This document shows, in pieces, positions 44,420-53,303 of a stretch of DNA of 64,000 bases. The DNA is from Rhodococcus opacus (lineage in GTDB: Bacteria > Actinomycetota > Actinomycetes > Mycobacteriales > Mycobacteriaceae), in assembly GCF_012396235.1 (NCBI RefSeq), contig NZ_JAAXPA010000007.1, positions 186,001 to 250,000 of the forward strand, given 5' to 3'. How positions within the stretch are numbered: the stretch's first letter is position 1; every line of letters begins with the position of its first letter. Both the position numbers and the translations under genes were made by a program. A model generated the notes under the pieces. The model made no database searches. It saw only the letters and a list, made by a program, of their open reading frames with translations, and was not told the DNA's origin.

Positions 44420-45847
44420 GTGACAGTCCTTGCCATTGACCAGGGCACATCCGGCACGAAGGCTGTCGTCGTCTCCGAGGACGGCGACGTCCTCGCGATC
44501 GCCGAAACAGCCGTCCGTCCGGCATATCTCGCCGCGGGCGGCGTGGAGCAGGACCCGATGGAACTGCTGGGCTCGGTCCTCGAAGCGGGACGGAGCGCGG
44601 TCGCGCAAGCGGGTGTTCCCGTGTCCGCCGTGTCCCTCGCCAACCAGGGTGAGACCGTCCTGGTGTGGGACCCGGTCACCGGCCGCCCGCTCAGCCAGGC
44701 CGTGGTGTGGCAGGACCGCCGGTCGGACCAGCTGTGCCGCGACAAGTCCGAGTCCAAGTCGTGGGTCGAACAGCGGACGGGCCTCGTGCTCGATCCGTAT
44801 TTCTCGGCGCCGAAGATGCAGTGGTTACGGCAGAATGTCACCGCATCGGGCGTGGTCACCACGACGGACACGTGGATCGTGCACTACCTGACCGGGGAGT
44901 TCGTCACGGATTCCGCCACCGCCAGCCGCTCGCTGCTCACCGACCTCGACACGGTCGCGTGGGATCCGCAGCTTCTCGATCTGTTCGAGCTCTCCGCCGA
45001 GCGGATGCCTGCCATCGTCGCCAACGACGTCGTCGTGGGAACCACGGATGTCTTCGGATCCGGCGCTGCCGTGGGCGGTCTCGTCGTCGACCAGCAGGCG
45101 GCTCTCCTGGCGGAGCGGTGCTTCGACGCGGGCACCGCCAAGTGCACGTTCGGCACCGGGGCGTTCCTGCTGGCCAATACCGGCACGCTCCCGGTCCGCT
45201 CGGCAGCCGGGTTGGCGTCGTGCGTCGCGTGGAACGTGCGCGGGAAGACGTCGTACTGCGTCGACGGCCAGGCCTATACCGCCGCCTCCGCCATCCGGTG
45301 GATCCAGGACCTCGGCTTGATCGAGTCGGCGCGCGACCTCGACAGTGTGGCCGCACACGATTCCGGCGGAACGTATTTCGTGCCCGCGCTGGCCGGTCTC
45401 GCCGCGCCCTGGTGGCGGCCGGACGCGACGGCGTCGTTCTCCGGGATGACGTTGTCCACCGACCGGTCCCAGTTGGTGGCCGCCGTCCTCGAGGGGCTGG
45501 CGGCGCAGACGGCAGAGCTGGTGTCTGCCGTCGAAGGCGACCTGGACGCTCCCCTCACCCGGCTGCGAGTGGACGGCGGGCTCACTCGGTCCCGCCGCCT
45601 CATGCAGGCCACGGCCGATCTGACCCAGATCCCCCTCGACGTCTATCCGTCGTCCCACGCCACCGCTCTCGGAGCGGCGGCCTGCGCCAGATTGTCACTG
45701 AACCCCGACCTGTCCCTGCAGGACGCGGTAGCCGACTGGGAACCGGCGACCACCTACGAGCCGCGGTGGTCGGTCGACCGCGCGGCAGAATTCCGACACC
45801 ACTGGCGGGCGGCCGCACGAGCGGCGCTGCCACAGGAGAAGCGATGA
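44420..45847 (+). CDS. FGGY-family carbohydrate (polyol) kinase
   Basis: A 475-residue FGGY kinase resembling glycerol kinase paralogues. The phosphate motif AIDQGTSGTKAVV is at 5-17, WQDRRSDQL lies at about 98-106, and FGTGAFLL and RVDGGLTRSRRLMQ mark the ATP domain. It would phosphorylate a polyol or ketose. GTG 44420 follows AAAGGA. The next gene is a glycerol-3-phosphate-dehydrogenase-type flavoprotein with a 4-base overlap, so a kinase-then-dehydrogenase pathway is likely. Whether the substrate is glycerol, a tetritol or other cannot be read here. Confidence 0.82.
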   Translation: MTVLAIDQGTSGTKAVVVSEDGDVLAIAETAVRPAYLAAGGVEQDPMELLGSVLEAGRSAVAQAGVPVSAVSLANQGETVLVWDPVTGRPLSQAVVWQDRRSDQLCRDKSESKSWVEQRTGLVLDPYFSAPKMQWLRQNVTASGVVTTTDTWIVHYLTGEFVTDSATASRSLLTDLDTVAWDPQLLDLFELSAERMPAIVANDVVVGTTDVFGSGAAVGGLVVDQQAALLAERCFDAGTAKCTFGTGAFLLANTGTLPVRSAAGLASCVAWNVRGKTSYCVDGQAYTAASAIRWIQDLGLIESARDLDSVAAHDSGGTYFVPALAGLAAPWWRPDATASFSGMTLSTDRSQLVAAVLEGLAAQTAELVSAVEGDLDAPLTRLRVDGGLTRSRRLMQATADLTQIPLDVYPSSHATALGAAACARLSLNPDLSLQDAVADWEPATTYEPRWSVDRAAEFRHHWRAAARAALPQEKR

Positions 45848-47283
45848 CTGACACCCCTCCGCCCCCCGACTACGATTTCGTCGTGCTCGGTGCGGGCATC
45901 GTCGGCTCGGCGATCGCGCGGGAGCTGGCCGGATACCACCACACCGTGGCACTCGTCGAGGCGCGGGACGACGTGGGCGACGGGACGAGCAAGGCGAACA
46001 CGGCGATCCTGCACACCGGATTCGACGCGAAGCCGGGCACGCTCGAATCCCGCATGGTGAGCCGCGGCTACACGCTGCTCTCCGAATACGCGCAGCAGAC
46101 CGGGATTCCCGTCGAACGGTCGGGCGCCATCCTCGTCGCGTGGAACGACGAGGAACTGGCCGCACTGCCGGGCCTGCGCGACAAGGCAGCCGACAACGGC
46201 TACACCCACTGCGACATCATCGACGCCGACGAGGTCTATCGTCTCGTGCCCGCGCTCGGTGACGGCGCGCTCGGCGGGCTCACCGTCCCCGACGAGTCGA
46301 TCATCTGCACCTGGACCACCAACCTCGCGCTGGCCACCGACGCCGTCGCCCGCGGGGTGACACTGCGGACGCGGACCCGCGCCGAGTCGGTGACCGCCCT
46401 GCCCGAGCGGACGATCCTGCACACGTCGAGCGGCGACATCAGCGCGCGGTGGGTGATCAACGCCGCCGGGTTGGGAGCCGACTACATCGACAAGGAATTC
46501 GGCTACGACCGATTCCACGTCACCCCGCGGCGCGGCGAACTGCTCGTCTACGACAAGCTCGCGCGGCCGTTGATCGACAAAATCGTGCTCCCCGTCCCGA
46601 CATCGCGCGGCAAGGGTGTTCTGGTCAGCCCGACGATCTACGGCAACGTGATGCTCGGGCCCACTGCGGAAGACCTCACCGACCGTTCCGCGACGGCGAC
46701 GTCGGAGGCCGGCTTCGAGTTCCTGCTGGGCAAGGGCGGCACGCTGATGCCGCGCCTGCTCGAGGAGGAGGTCACCGCCACGTACGCCGGACTCCGTGCC
46801 GCCATCGACTACGGTGACTACCTCGTCGAGGTCGACCACGATCAGCGCTACGTTCTGGTCGGCGGAATCCGCTCGACCGGACTGACGTCCGGTATGGCGG
46901 TGGCCGAGTACGTCGGCGAACTGCTCACCAAGGCAGGCGTTCTCGACGGCGCACGCACCGAATTGCCACCACCACCCCGGATGCCGAACATCGGCGAAGC
47001 ATTCACTCGCCCGTATCAGGACGCCGAACTCATCGCGCGTGACAGTGAATACGGCAGGGTCGTCTGCTTCTGCGAGCGCGTCACGGCGGGTGAGATCCGC
47101 GACGCGTACCAGTCGCTGATCCCCCCGGCCGGACTCGACGGGCTCCGTCGCCGCACCCGGGCGATGAACGGCCGGTGCCAGGGCTTCTTCTGCGGCGCCG
47201 AGGTCGGCTCGCTCGTCGAGGCACACCGATGCCCCGCCGGTTCGCCCGAAGCGACCGAGACCCGGAAGGAAGCCGTCCGATGA
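45844..47283 (+). CDS. GlpA-like FAD dehydrogenase with BFD [2Fe-2S] domain
   Basis: A 479-residue flavoprotein of the DAO/GlpA type. The FAD motif VVLGAGIVGSAIA is at 13-25, and TAILHTGFDAKPGTLESRMV is similar to anaerobic glycerol-3-phosphate dehydrogenases. A C-terminal BFD-like iron-sulfur domain has CFCERV and NGRCQGFFCGAEV, four cysteines. ATG 45844 overlaps the kinase stop. DAO plus BFD flavoproteins also serve as D-hydroxyproline dehydrogenase subunits, so two readings remain. The next gene is its FAD/NAD partner. Confidence 0.78.
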   Translation: MTDTPPPPDYDFVVLGAGIVGSAIARELAGYHHTVALVEARDDVGDGTSKANTAILHTGFDAKPGTLESRMVSRGYTLLSEYAQQTGIPVERSGAILVAWNDEELAALPGLRDKAADNGYTHCDIIDADEVYRLVPALGDGALGGLTVPDESIICTWTTNLALATDAVARGVTLRTRTRAESVTALPERTILHTSSGDISARWVINAAGLGADYIDKEFGYDRFHVTPRRGELLVYDKLARPLIDKIVLPVPTSRGKGVLVSPTIYGNVMLGPTAEDLTDRSATATSEAGFEFLLGKGGTLMPRLLEEEVTATYAGLRAAIDYGDYLVEVDHDQRYVLVGGIRSTGLTSGMAVAEYVGELLTKAGVLDGARTELPPPPRMPNIGEAFTRPYQDAELIARDSEYGRVVCFCERVTAGEIRDAYQSLIPPAGLDGLRRRTRAMNGRCQGFFCGAEVGSLVEAHRCPAGSPEATETRKEAVR

Positions 47284-48614
47284 GCGCTCCCGACACCTCA
47301 CGCACCGTGGTGACCGCCGATGTCGCCATCGTCGGCGCGGGTCCCGCCGGGTTGGCCGCGGCCACGCAACTCGGAAAGGTCCACGGGCGCCAGGCTCTCG
47401 TCCTGGACCGCGAAAGCCGCGCGGGGGGGATCCCGCGGCATTGCGATCACCCCGGCTACGGCATCCGCGACATGCACACGTTCATCGGCGGCCCCGCCTA
47501 CGCCGAACGCCTGGTGCGGGAGGCGAAGTCCGCGGGCGCCGACATCATGCCGAATGCGATGGTGACGGCGGTGCATCCCGACGGCGCGCTCGACGTCACC
47601 TCACCCGCGGGTCTCCTCCGCATCGAGTCCAGGGCGCTCGTCCTGGCCACCGGTGCCCGCGAGCGTGCCCGTCCGGCCCGCATGATTCCCGGCGACAGAC
47701 CGTCCGGGGTCTACACCACCGGACAGCTGCAGAACATCGTGCACCTGCATCACGGACGTGTCGGAACACGTGCGGTGGTCGTCGGCGGCGAACTCGTGAG
47801 CTGGTCGGCGGTCACGACGCTGAAGCACGCCGGATGCAGGACCGTGCTCATGACGACGCAGTACCCGTCGCCGGAGTCCTACGCCGCCTTCAACATTCCC
47901 GGTAAGGCGTTGTTCCGGCTCCCGATCGCCACCCGCACCCGCGTCGTGCGGATCATCGGTCGCGGGAATCTGGAGGCGGTCGAGATCGAGAATCTCGACA
48001 CCGGCGCACGCGAGATCGTCGAATGCGACACGGTCGTCTTCACCGGCGACTGGATCCCGGATCACGAACTCGCGCGCACGGCGGGTATCGCCATCGACCC
48101 CGGAACGAAGGGACCGCTGGTCGACACCGCTCTGCGGACCAGCCTGCCGGGCGTCTTCGCCGCGGGCAACGTCCTGCACCCGGTCGACACCGCCGACATC
48201 GCTGCCCTCGACGGCACGTTCGTCGCAGACCGGGTGGCCGCGTTCCTCGACGCCGGCGAAGCAATCGATCCGGGTGCGACCGCCGTGCGCATCCTCGCGG
48301 CCCCGCCGTTCCGCTGGGTTTCCCCGGGAGTGCTCCGGGCGGGTGACCCGGCACCACCACGACAGCGCCTGCTGCTGTGGACCGATCAGCTGGTCCGGTT
48401 CCCGAAGGTGACCGTCTCGCAGCGGGGTCGCGTCGTCGCGACCACGCTGCTGCCCTGGGCCGCCTCACCGGGACGGGTCTTCCGGGTGCCGTGGTCGATC
48501 ATGGACGCCGTCGACCCGGCACTGGGGCCCGTGACCGTCGGACTGGCCAACGCACCTCGTGTGGGAACCACGCGCAACGCGGTCGGGGAATTCATTCCCT
48601 CCCGCTGCAACTGA
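47280..48614 (+). CDS. FAD/NAD(P)-dependent oxidoreductase partner subunit
   Basis: A 444-residue pyridine-nucleotide oxidoreductase. It has VAIVGAGPAGLAAA (15-28) and GGIPRHCDHPG, and a second dinucleotide site near RAVVVGGELVSW. Proteins of this type follow GlpA-like genes in glp-type operons and also form subunits of hydroxyproline and opine oxidases. The DUF1667 protein often found next is missing. ATG 47280 overlaps the preceding stop. It likely passes electrons between the BFD subunit and NAD(P) or quinone. Confidence 0.78.
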   Translation: MSAPDTSRTVVTADVAIVGAGPAGLAAATQLGKVHGRQALVLDRESRAGGIPRHCDHPGYGIRDMHTFIGGPAYAERLVREAKSAGADIMPNAMVTAVHPDGALDVTSPAGLLRIESRALVLATGARERARPARMIPGDRPSGVYTTGQLQNIVHLHHGRVGTRAVVVGGELVSWSAVTTLKHAGCRTVLMTTQYPSPESYAAFNIPGKALFRLPIATRTRVVRIIGRGNLEAVEIENLDTGAREIVECDTVVFTGDWIPDHELARTAGIAIDPGTKGPLVDTALRTSLPGVFAAGNVLHPVDTADIAALDGTFVADRVAAFLDAGEAIDPGATAVRILAAPPFRWVSPGVLRAGDPAPPRQRLLLWTDQLVRFPKVTVSQRGRVVATTLLPWAASPGRVFRVPWSIMDAVDPALGPVTVGLANAPRVGTTRNAVGEFIPSRCN

Positions 48615-48660
48615 GCACACCCCGACACCCACTCTCGTTCAGCACTACCCCACAGACAGA

Positions 48661-48670
48661 TTGTCGACAA
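48661..48670. promoter_or_regulatory. TTGTCGACAA operator (site 6), MFS symporter gene
   Basis: A perfect TTGTCGACAA preceded by GA, in the 81-base gap after the oxidoreductase and 25 bases upstream of the symporter start. Confidence 0.75.
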
Positions 48671-48695
48671 TAAACTTCGATCGATCGGAAGACAC

Positions 48696-50036
48696 ATGAC
48701 GGAAGTACAGGGCGGTTTGCACGGTCCCGAGATGCGGCGGGCCATCACGGCCGCCGCGATCGGAAACTTCATCACCTGGTTCGACTTCGCCGCATACGGG
48801 TTCCTCGCCGTCCTGCTCGGCAGGATCTTCTTCCCCTCCGAGAACCCGGCGACGAGCCTGCTGGCGACGTTCGCCGCGTTCGGAGTCGCGTTCCTGATGA
48901 ACCCGATCGGCGGCTTCGTCTTCGGCCGGCTCGGAGACAAGGTCGGCCGCAAGAAGATCCTTGCGACAGTAATCATTCTGATGTCACTGTCGACGTTCGC
49001 GGTCGGCCTGCTGCCGGGATACGCCACCATCGGAATCGCGGCCCCGGCGCTGCTCGTGACACTGCGGATCATTCAGGGTTTCGCCGCCGGCGGCGAACCC
49101 GGCGGTGCGGCGACGTTCCTCGTCGAATCCGCGAAACGCGGCCGGCGGGCGCGCACCGTCAGCTTCTGGCACTGCTCGAGTTACCTCGCCAACGCGGCGG
49201 CCTCGGTCCTCATCCTCGGCCTCAACGCCGCACTGAGCGAGGCGGCGATGTTCGAGTGGGGCTGGCGCATCCCCTTCCTCATCGCGGGACCGCTCGGACT
49301 GGTCGGGCTCTACATTCGCCTGAAGCTGAGCGACACAGCGGAATTCGAACGACTTCAGGCCTCGGGTGAAGTCAGCGAGTCCCCGGTCAAGGACGCCCTC
49401 GCGACCAGTCGCCGGCAGATCCTGCAGGTGGTCGGTTGTATTGCACTGCAGGCCGCGGCTTTCTACTTCATCTTCGTCTACATGGAGACGTATCTGCAGT
49501 CGGAGGTGGGATTCTCGTTCGGTCTGGCCTCCGCGTCGACGGTCACCTGCCTGTGCTCGGCGGCGGTCGCCATCTTCGTGTTCGCCCGCTTCTCCGACCG
49601 CTACGGTCGCAAACCCGTGATCATCCTCGGCGCCGTCTCGAGCACGCTGATCGTCTATCCCGCGTTCATGGTGTTCGCGACGGGGAATGTCCCCGCAATC
49701 GTCGTCGCGCACGCCGCGATGGGGATCTGCCTCGCCATGTTCATGTCCGCGTCGGGCGCAGCGATGGTGGAGATCTTCCCGAGTCGTGTTCGGTACGCAG
49801 GATTCTCGATCGGATTCAACATCTCGGTCGCAGTCTTCGGCGGCACCGCACCGTACGTGGCGACCTATCTGATCGCCACAACCGGCAGTCCGTTGTCACC
49901 GTCGGTCATTCTGATCGTGACGGGCGTGATGGCCATTGTGGCGGCTGCGACGCTGCACGAAACCGCAGGCCGGAAAGTCGATGCGAGGGTGGAGGCGGAG
50001 CCGCTCCACCGCGATCCCATCACCGTCGGCGAATAG
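48696..50036 (+). CDS. MFS metabolite:H+ symporter (ProP/ShiA-like)
   Basis: A 446-residue major-facilitator symporter with 12 helices. GNFITWFDFAAYGFLAVLLG at the first helix, GRLGDKVGRKKIL and RIIQGFAAGGEPGGAATFLVE match the metabolite:H+ symporter group that includes ProP (proline/betaine) and alpha-ketoglutarate carriers. ATG 48696 lies 25 bases after operator site 6. It is a second importer for this regulon besides the APC permease, probably bringing in a zwitterion or organic acid. Confidence 0.85.
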   Translation: MTEVQGGLHGPEMRRAITAAAIGNFITWFDFAAYGFLAVLLGRIFFPSENPATSLLATFAAFGVAFLMNPIGGFVFGRLGDKVGRKKILATVIILMSLSTFAVGLLPGYATIGIAAPALLVTLRIIQGFAAGGEPGGAATFLVESAKRGRRARTVSFWHCSSYLANAAASVLILGLNAALSEAAMFEWGWRIPFLIAGPLGLVGLYIRLKLSDTAEFERLQASGEVSESPVKDALATSRRQILQVVGCIALQAAAFYFIFVYMETYLQSEVGFSFGLASASTVTCLCSAAVAIFVFARFSDRYGRKPVIILGAVSSTLIVYPAFMVFATGNVPAIVVAHAAMGICLAMFMSASGAAMVEIFPSRVRYAGFSIGFNISVAVFGGTAPYVATYLIATTGSPLSPSVILIVTGVMAIVAAATLHETAGRKVDARVEAEPLHRDPITVGE

Positions 50037-50103
50037 CGGCCGAAGAACCCCGGCCGATCCCTTGACACCACCGGGGATCGACCTTAGATTTGATATCGTT
50101 CTC

Positions 50104-50113
50104 TTGTCGACAA
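50104..50113. promoter_or_regulatory. TTGTCGACAA operator (site 7) with adjacent palindrome
   Basis: A perfect TTGTCGACAA followed by TC. A second palindrome, GACAATTGTC, lies at 50124-50133. Both precede the DapA-family gene by about 80-110 bases. Confidence 0.72.
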
Positions 50114-50216
50114 TCGGCAATCTGACAATTGTCGAAGGCCAGAGCAGTTCCCGGAAGTTCACCAGTCGAGGACCCCACAACGGGCATCGACCACCACCAC
50201 CGAACAAGGACACGAC

Positions 50217-51113
50217 ATGACCAAGAAGCTGGGTGGCATCCTCGCCGCCGTCTCCACTCCCTTCGCCCAGGACGGCTCCGTCGACGAGGGCGCACTGCGC
50301 AACCACGTCGACTTCCTGATCGAGAACGGACTGCACGGCCTGGTCCCCGGCGGCAGCACCGGAGAGTTCGCAGCTCTCACGCTCGACGAGCGCAAGTTCG
50401 TCAACACGGTCGTCATCGACCAGGCCGCCGGCCGCGTGCCCGTAGCACCGCAGACCGGCTCCACCCGCACCGCGGAGGCCGTCGAACTGTCCCGGCACGC
50501 GGCCGACGCGGGCGCCGACGCCGTCCTGCTGGTGCAGCCCTTCTACGAGGCGCCCACGCGCCACGAGGTCATCGAGTACTTCGCCACCGTCGGCGAAGCG
50601 GCGAACATCCCGGTGATCGCGTACAACCTGCTGGGTGTCACGGGGATGAACCTCGACCGACCGTTCTACCGGGAACTGCTGGAACGCACGGACGCCGTCA
50701 AGTACATCAAGGACACGTCCGGATCGATCGAGCAGGCCTTCGACCTCATCTTCAACCTCGGCGACGCCATCGACACCTTCGTCGGCTGGGACACGATCGT
50801 GCTGCCCGCCTTCTCCGCCGGTGCCGCCGGTTCCATCTGGGGTGCGCCCAACTTCGCGCCCAAGGAGTGCGTCGCGATCTACGAACTCGCCAAGGCCGGC
50901 AAGTACACCGAGGCCCTCGAAATCTTCAAGCGGCTGTGGAACGTCCTCGACTTCCTCGGCAAGGAGGGTTACGCCGTGGCCACCAAGGCCGCCGCGCAGG
51001 CCGTCGGCGTGGACCTCGGAGTGCCCCGCGCACCGTACGGTGAGCTGCCCGCGGACAAGAAGGAAGAGCTCACCAAGCTCATCGCCGAGACCGGCCTCAC
51101 CTACGCCCGCTAG
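50217..51113 (+). CDS. DapA/NAL-family aldolase or deaminase
   Basis: A 298-residue protein of the dihydrodipicolinate synthase/N-acetylneuraminate lyase family. The Schiff-base Lys165 in KYIKDTSG, Tyr136 in IAYNLLG and GGSTGE at 45-50 are visible. True DapA in lysine synthesis is a housekeeping gene elsewhere. This copy sits in a catabolic regulon beside a proline-racemase-family gene, a pairing typical of hydroxyproline degradation, where the DapA homologue deaminates pyrroline-4-hydroxy-2-carboxylate. Other keto-acid aldolase roles are possible. Confidence 0.8.
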   Translation: MTKKLGGILAAVSTPFAQDGSVDEGALRNHVDFLIENGLHGLVPGGSTGEFAALTLDERKFVNTVVIDQAAGRVPVAPQTGSTRTAEAVELSRHAADAGADAVLLVQPFYEAPTRHEVIEYFATVGEAANIPVIAYNLLGVTGMNLDRPFYRELLERTDAVKYIKDTSGSIEQAFDLIFNLGDAIDTFVGWDTIVLPAFSAGAAGSIWGAPNFAPKECVAIYELAKAGKYTEALEIFKRLWNVLDFLGKEGYAVATKAAAQAVGVDLGVPRAPYGELPADKKEELTKLIAETGLTYAR

Positions 51114-51173
51114 TCACCGCCAAGAAGACCGCGCGCGTTCATCACGGAGTGACCCTTCCCCGACACGTGCGCA

Positions 51174-51207
51174 GAGGCCGGCAGCAATCACCCCCGCTGC
51201 CGGCCTC
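51174..51207 (+). terminator. Hairpin between the DapA-family and racemase-family genes
   Basis: A 12-bp perfect stem, GAGGCCGGCAGC (51174-51185) with its complement 51196-51207, loop of 10 bases. It lies in the 181-base spacer, so the racemase-family gene may be transcribed separately or at a reduced level. Confidence 0.6.
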
Positions 51208-51294
51208 GCCTCTCGCCGGCAGGCGAAGAGAAGTTCACCCCTGGCAGGGTGGAACCAGGCCACCGCAACGCAGACGAACACACGGAGGAAGATC

Positions 51295-52329
51295 GTGCGC
51301 TGGAGTCGAGTAGTCAACGTAGTGAAGTGTCACGTCGGGGGCGAGATCAACAACGTCGTCACCGGCGGAATCGGCGATGTCCCCGGCGCCACGGTCTTCG
51401 ACAAGATGAAGCACTTCCGTGAGCACCGCGACGACCTCCGGCAGCTTCTGCTCCACGAGCCGCGGGGCTCGGTGACCCAGTGCGTCAACTTCGTCGTCCC
51501 GGCGACGGATCCCGAGGCCCAGATGGGCTACGTCATCGCCGAGTCCACGGAATACCCGGCCATGTCGGGGAGCAACACCATGTGTGTCGCCACCGCACTG
51601 CTCGAGACCGGCATGATTCCCATGGTCGAACCGATCACCGACATCGTGCTGGAAGCACCCGCCGGACTCATCCGCATTCGCTGCACCTGCGAGAACGGCA
51701 AGGTGACGAGCGTCGAGTTCGAGAACCAGCCCGCGTTCGCCTACGAGGTCGGGGTGCCGCTCGAACTCGACGGCTACGGCACCCTCACCGTCGACGTGGC
51801 GTGGGGCGGCATGGCCTATGTCCTCGCCGACGCCGACCAGCTCGGATTGAAGTTGCAACCCGACGAGGCGCGCGAGATCTGCGACCTCGGACAGAAGCTC
51901 AAGACCGCCGCCGCCGAGCAGATCCCCGCCGTGCACCCGACCAATCCCGAGTTCGCCGGAATCACCCAGACCGAATTCGTCGGCCCGCTCTCCCGCACCG
52001 ACGGGGTGCTGACCGCCCGGAATGCCGTGGTGGTCTCCCCCGGCCGACTCGACCGCTCGCCCTGCGGCACCGGCACGTCCGCCCGACTGGCGGTGCTGAA
52101 GGCGAAGGGCCTCATCGAGGTCGGGGAGAAGTTCGTGCACGAATCGGTGATCGGCAGTCGCTTCGAGAGCCGGATCGACAGACTGACGAAGGTCGGAACG
52201 TACGACGCCGTGGTTCCCCGCGTGAGCGGCCAGGCGTACATCACCGAACTCAGCCAGGTCGGACTCGATCCCGCCGACCCGTTCCCGACCGGCTACACCC
52301 TGTCCGACACCTGGCCGACCGGCAACTGA
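51295..52329 (+). CDS. Proline-racemase-family protein (hydroxyproline epimerase/dehydratase-like)
   Basis: A 344-residue member of the proline racemase family. The second catalytic Cys is present (Cys257 in RSPCGTGTSAR). At the first site the sequence is MSGSN, placing Ser91 where racemases have Cys. Ser-Cys members are reported among 4-hydroxyproline epimerases and trans-3-hydroxyproline dehydratases. GTG 51295 follows GGAGGAA. Together with the DapA-family gene, aldehyde dehydrogenase and flavoproteins of the same operator family it suggests hydroxyproline or a similar imino acid as substrate. Confidence 0.8.
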   Translation: MRWSRVVNVVKCHVGGEINNVVTGGIGDVPGATVFDKMKHFREHRDDLRQLLLHEPRGSVTQCVNFVVPATDPEAQMGYVIAESTEYPAMSGSNTMCVATALLETGMIPMVEPITDIVLEAPAGLIRIRCTCENGKVTSVEFENQPAFAYEVGVPLELDGYGTLTVDVAWGGMAYVLADADQLGLKLQPDEAREICDLGQKLKTAAAEQIPAVHPTNPEFAGITQTEFVGPLSRTDGVLTARNAVVVSPGRLDRSPCGTGTSARLAVLKAKGLIEVGEKFVHESVIGSRFESRIDRLTKVGTYDAVVPRVSGQAYITELSQVGLDPADPFPTGYTLSDTWPTGN

Positions 52330-52333
52330 CCCG

Positions 52334-52379
52334 CACGTGAGTGGCAATGTGTGCCCGAGCACTCTTTGCCACTCACGTG
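52334..52379. terminator. GTGAGTGGC-family palindrome, copy 3
   Basis: Arms 52334-52354 and 52359-52379 form a 21-bp stem with two mismatches. It fills the gap between the convergent racemase-family and LLM genes, like copy 2 at 18493-18532. Confidence 0.75.
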
Positions 52380-53257
52380 GGGAGCAGGGGTTTGACGGCG
52401 CGGCCGAGGAACTCGACGAAGCCCAGCAGATCCGGTTCGTCCTCGGTCGGCGCGAAGGCTACCGACGTCGCGCCCAGGCGGGCAAGCCTTCGCACCTCTT
52501 CGGCGACGGTGCTCGCGTCACCCGCGACCCCGATTCCCGTGTCGGCCGGCTTCTCCCACCGCGCCAGTTCCGCGTCCACCCGTTGCCGCGCACCCTCGCC
52601 GGTGGCGGCGATCTTCGGGACGACCATGCGATGCGACGACGCCCGTTCGTCGCCGATCTCCTCGACGATCAGGTCGCGGGTCCTGCGGATGTCGTCGTCG
52701 CCGACCGCGGACGCGAGGAGGTTGCCGTCACCCAGACGCGCCGCCAGCCGGACCGACTTGGGACCTTCGCCGCCCAGCATCAGCGGAACCCGCTCGGTGG
52801 GAGGCCAGTCGAGTCTCACACGATCGAGCCGAACGTACCGTCCCTGTGTGCTCACCGACTCGCCGTCCAGCAGTGCCCGGAGCGCCACCGTGTACTCCTC
52901 GAGGAGGGTCATCGGTGACGCCGCCCGCGCACCCACCTGCTCCATCCATCCCTGCACACCGTGTCCGATGCCCGCAATCACTCGACCGGGAAACAACCGA
53001 GCGAGCGTGGCGATCTCCATCGCGGTGAGCGCGACGTTGCGCAGCGGGACGGGCATCAACCCGACGCCGACGTGGATTCGCTCCGTCCACGCGAGTGCCG
53101 CGGCCGCCGAAGCCACGCCGCTCTCCTTGAAACAGTCCTCCCACAACCAGATCTCGTCGAGGCCACTGTCCTCGGCGATCCGCGCGAAGTCCTTCAACCT
53201 CTCGGGTTCGATCGTCGGGATGAACGTCACGCCCAGTCGCGGCACCGCAGTCGTCAT
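52373..53257 (-). CDS. LLM-class (luciferase-like) flavin or F420 oxidoreductase
   Basis: A 294-residue TIM-barrel protein of the bacterial luciferase family. IWLWEDCFKESGV, VGVGLMPVPLRNVALTAMEI and FPGRVIAGIGHG are characteristic of the F420- or FMN-dependent oxidoreductases common in rhodococci. It stands alone, convergent to the racemase-family gene. The cofactor and substrate are not determined. ATG 53257 is clear. Its end overlaps the palindrome at 52334-52379. Confidence 0.82.
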   Translation of the reverse strand: MTTAVPRLGVTFIPTIEPERLKDFARIAEDSGLDEIWLWEDCFKESGVASAAAALAWTERIHVGVGLMPVPLRNVALTAMEIATLARLFPGRVIAGIGHGVQGWMEQVGARAASPMTLLEEYTVALRALLDGESVSTQGRYVRLDRVRLDWPPTERVPLMLGGEGPKSVRLAARLGDGNLLASAVGDDDIRRTRDLIVEEIGDERASSHRMVVPKIAATGEGARQRVDAELARWEKPADTGIGVAGDASTVAEEVRRLARLGATSVAFAPTEDEPDLLGFVEFLGRAVKPLLPT

Positions 53258-53303
53258 CGATCCATCATGGAGGATGACGTCCGGCCGTCGCGGGGCATCG
53301 CCA

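Noticed and set aside
50217-51113. Housekeeping dapA for lysine synthesis
   Set aside because: The position under a catabolic operator and next to a proline-racemase-family gene argues for a catabolic paralogue.
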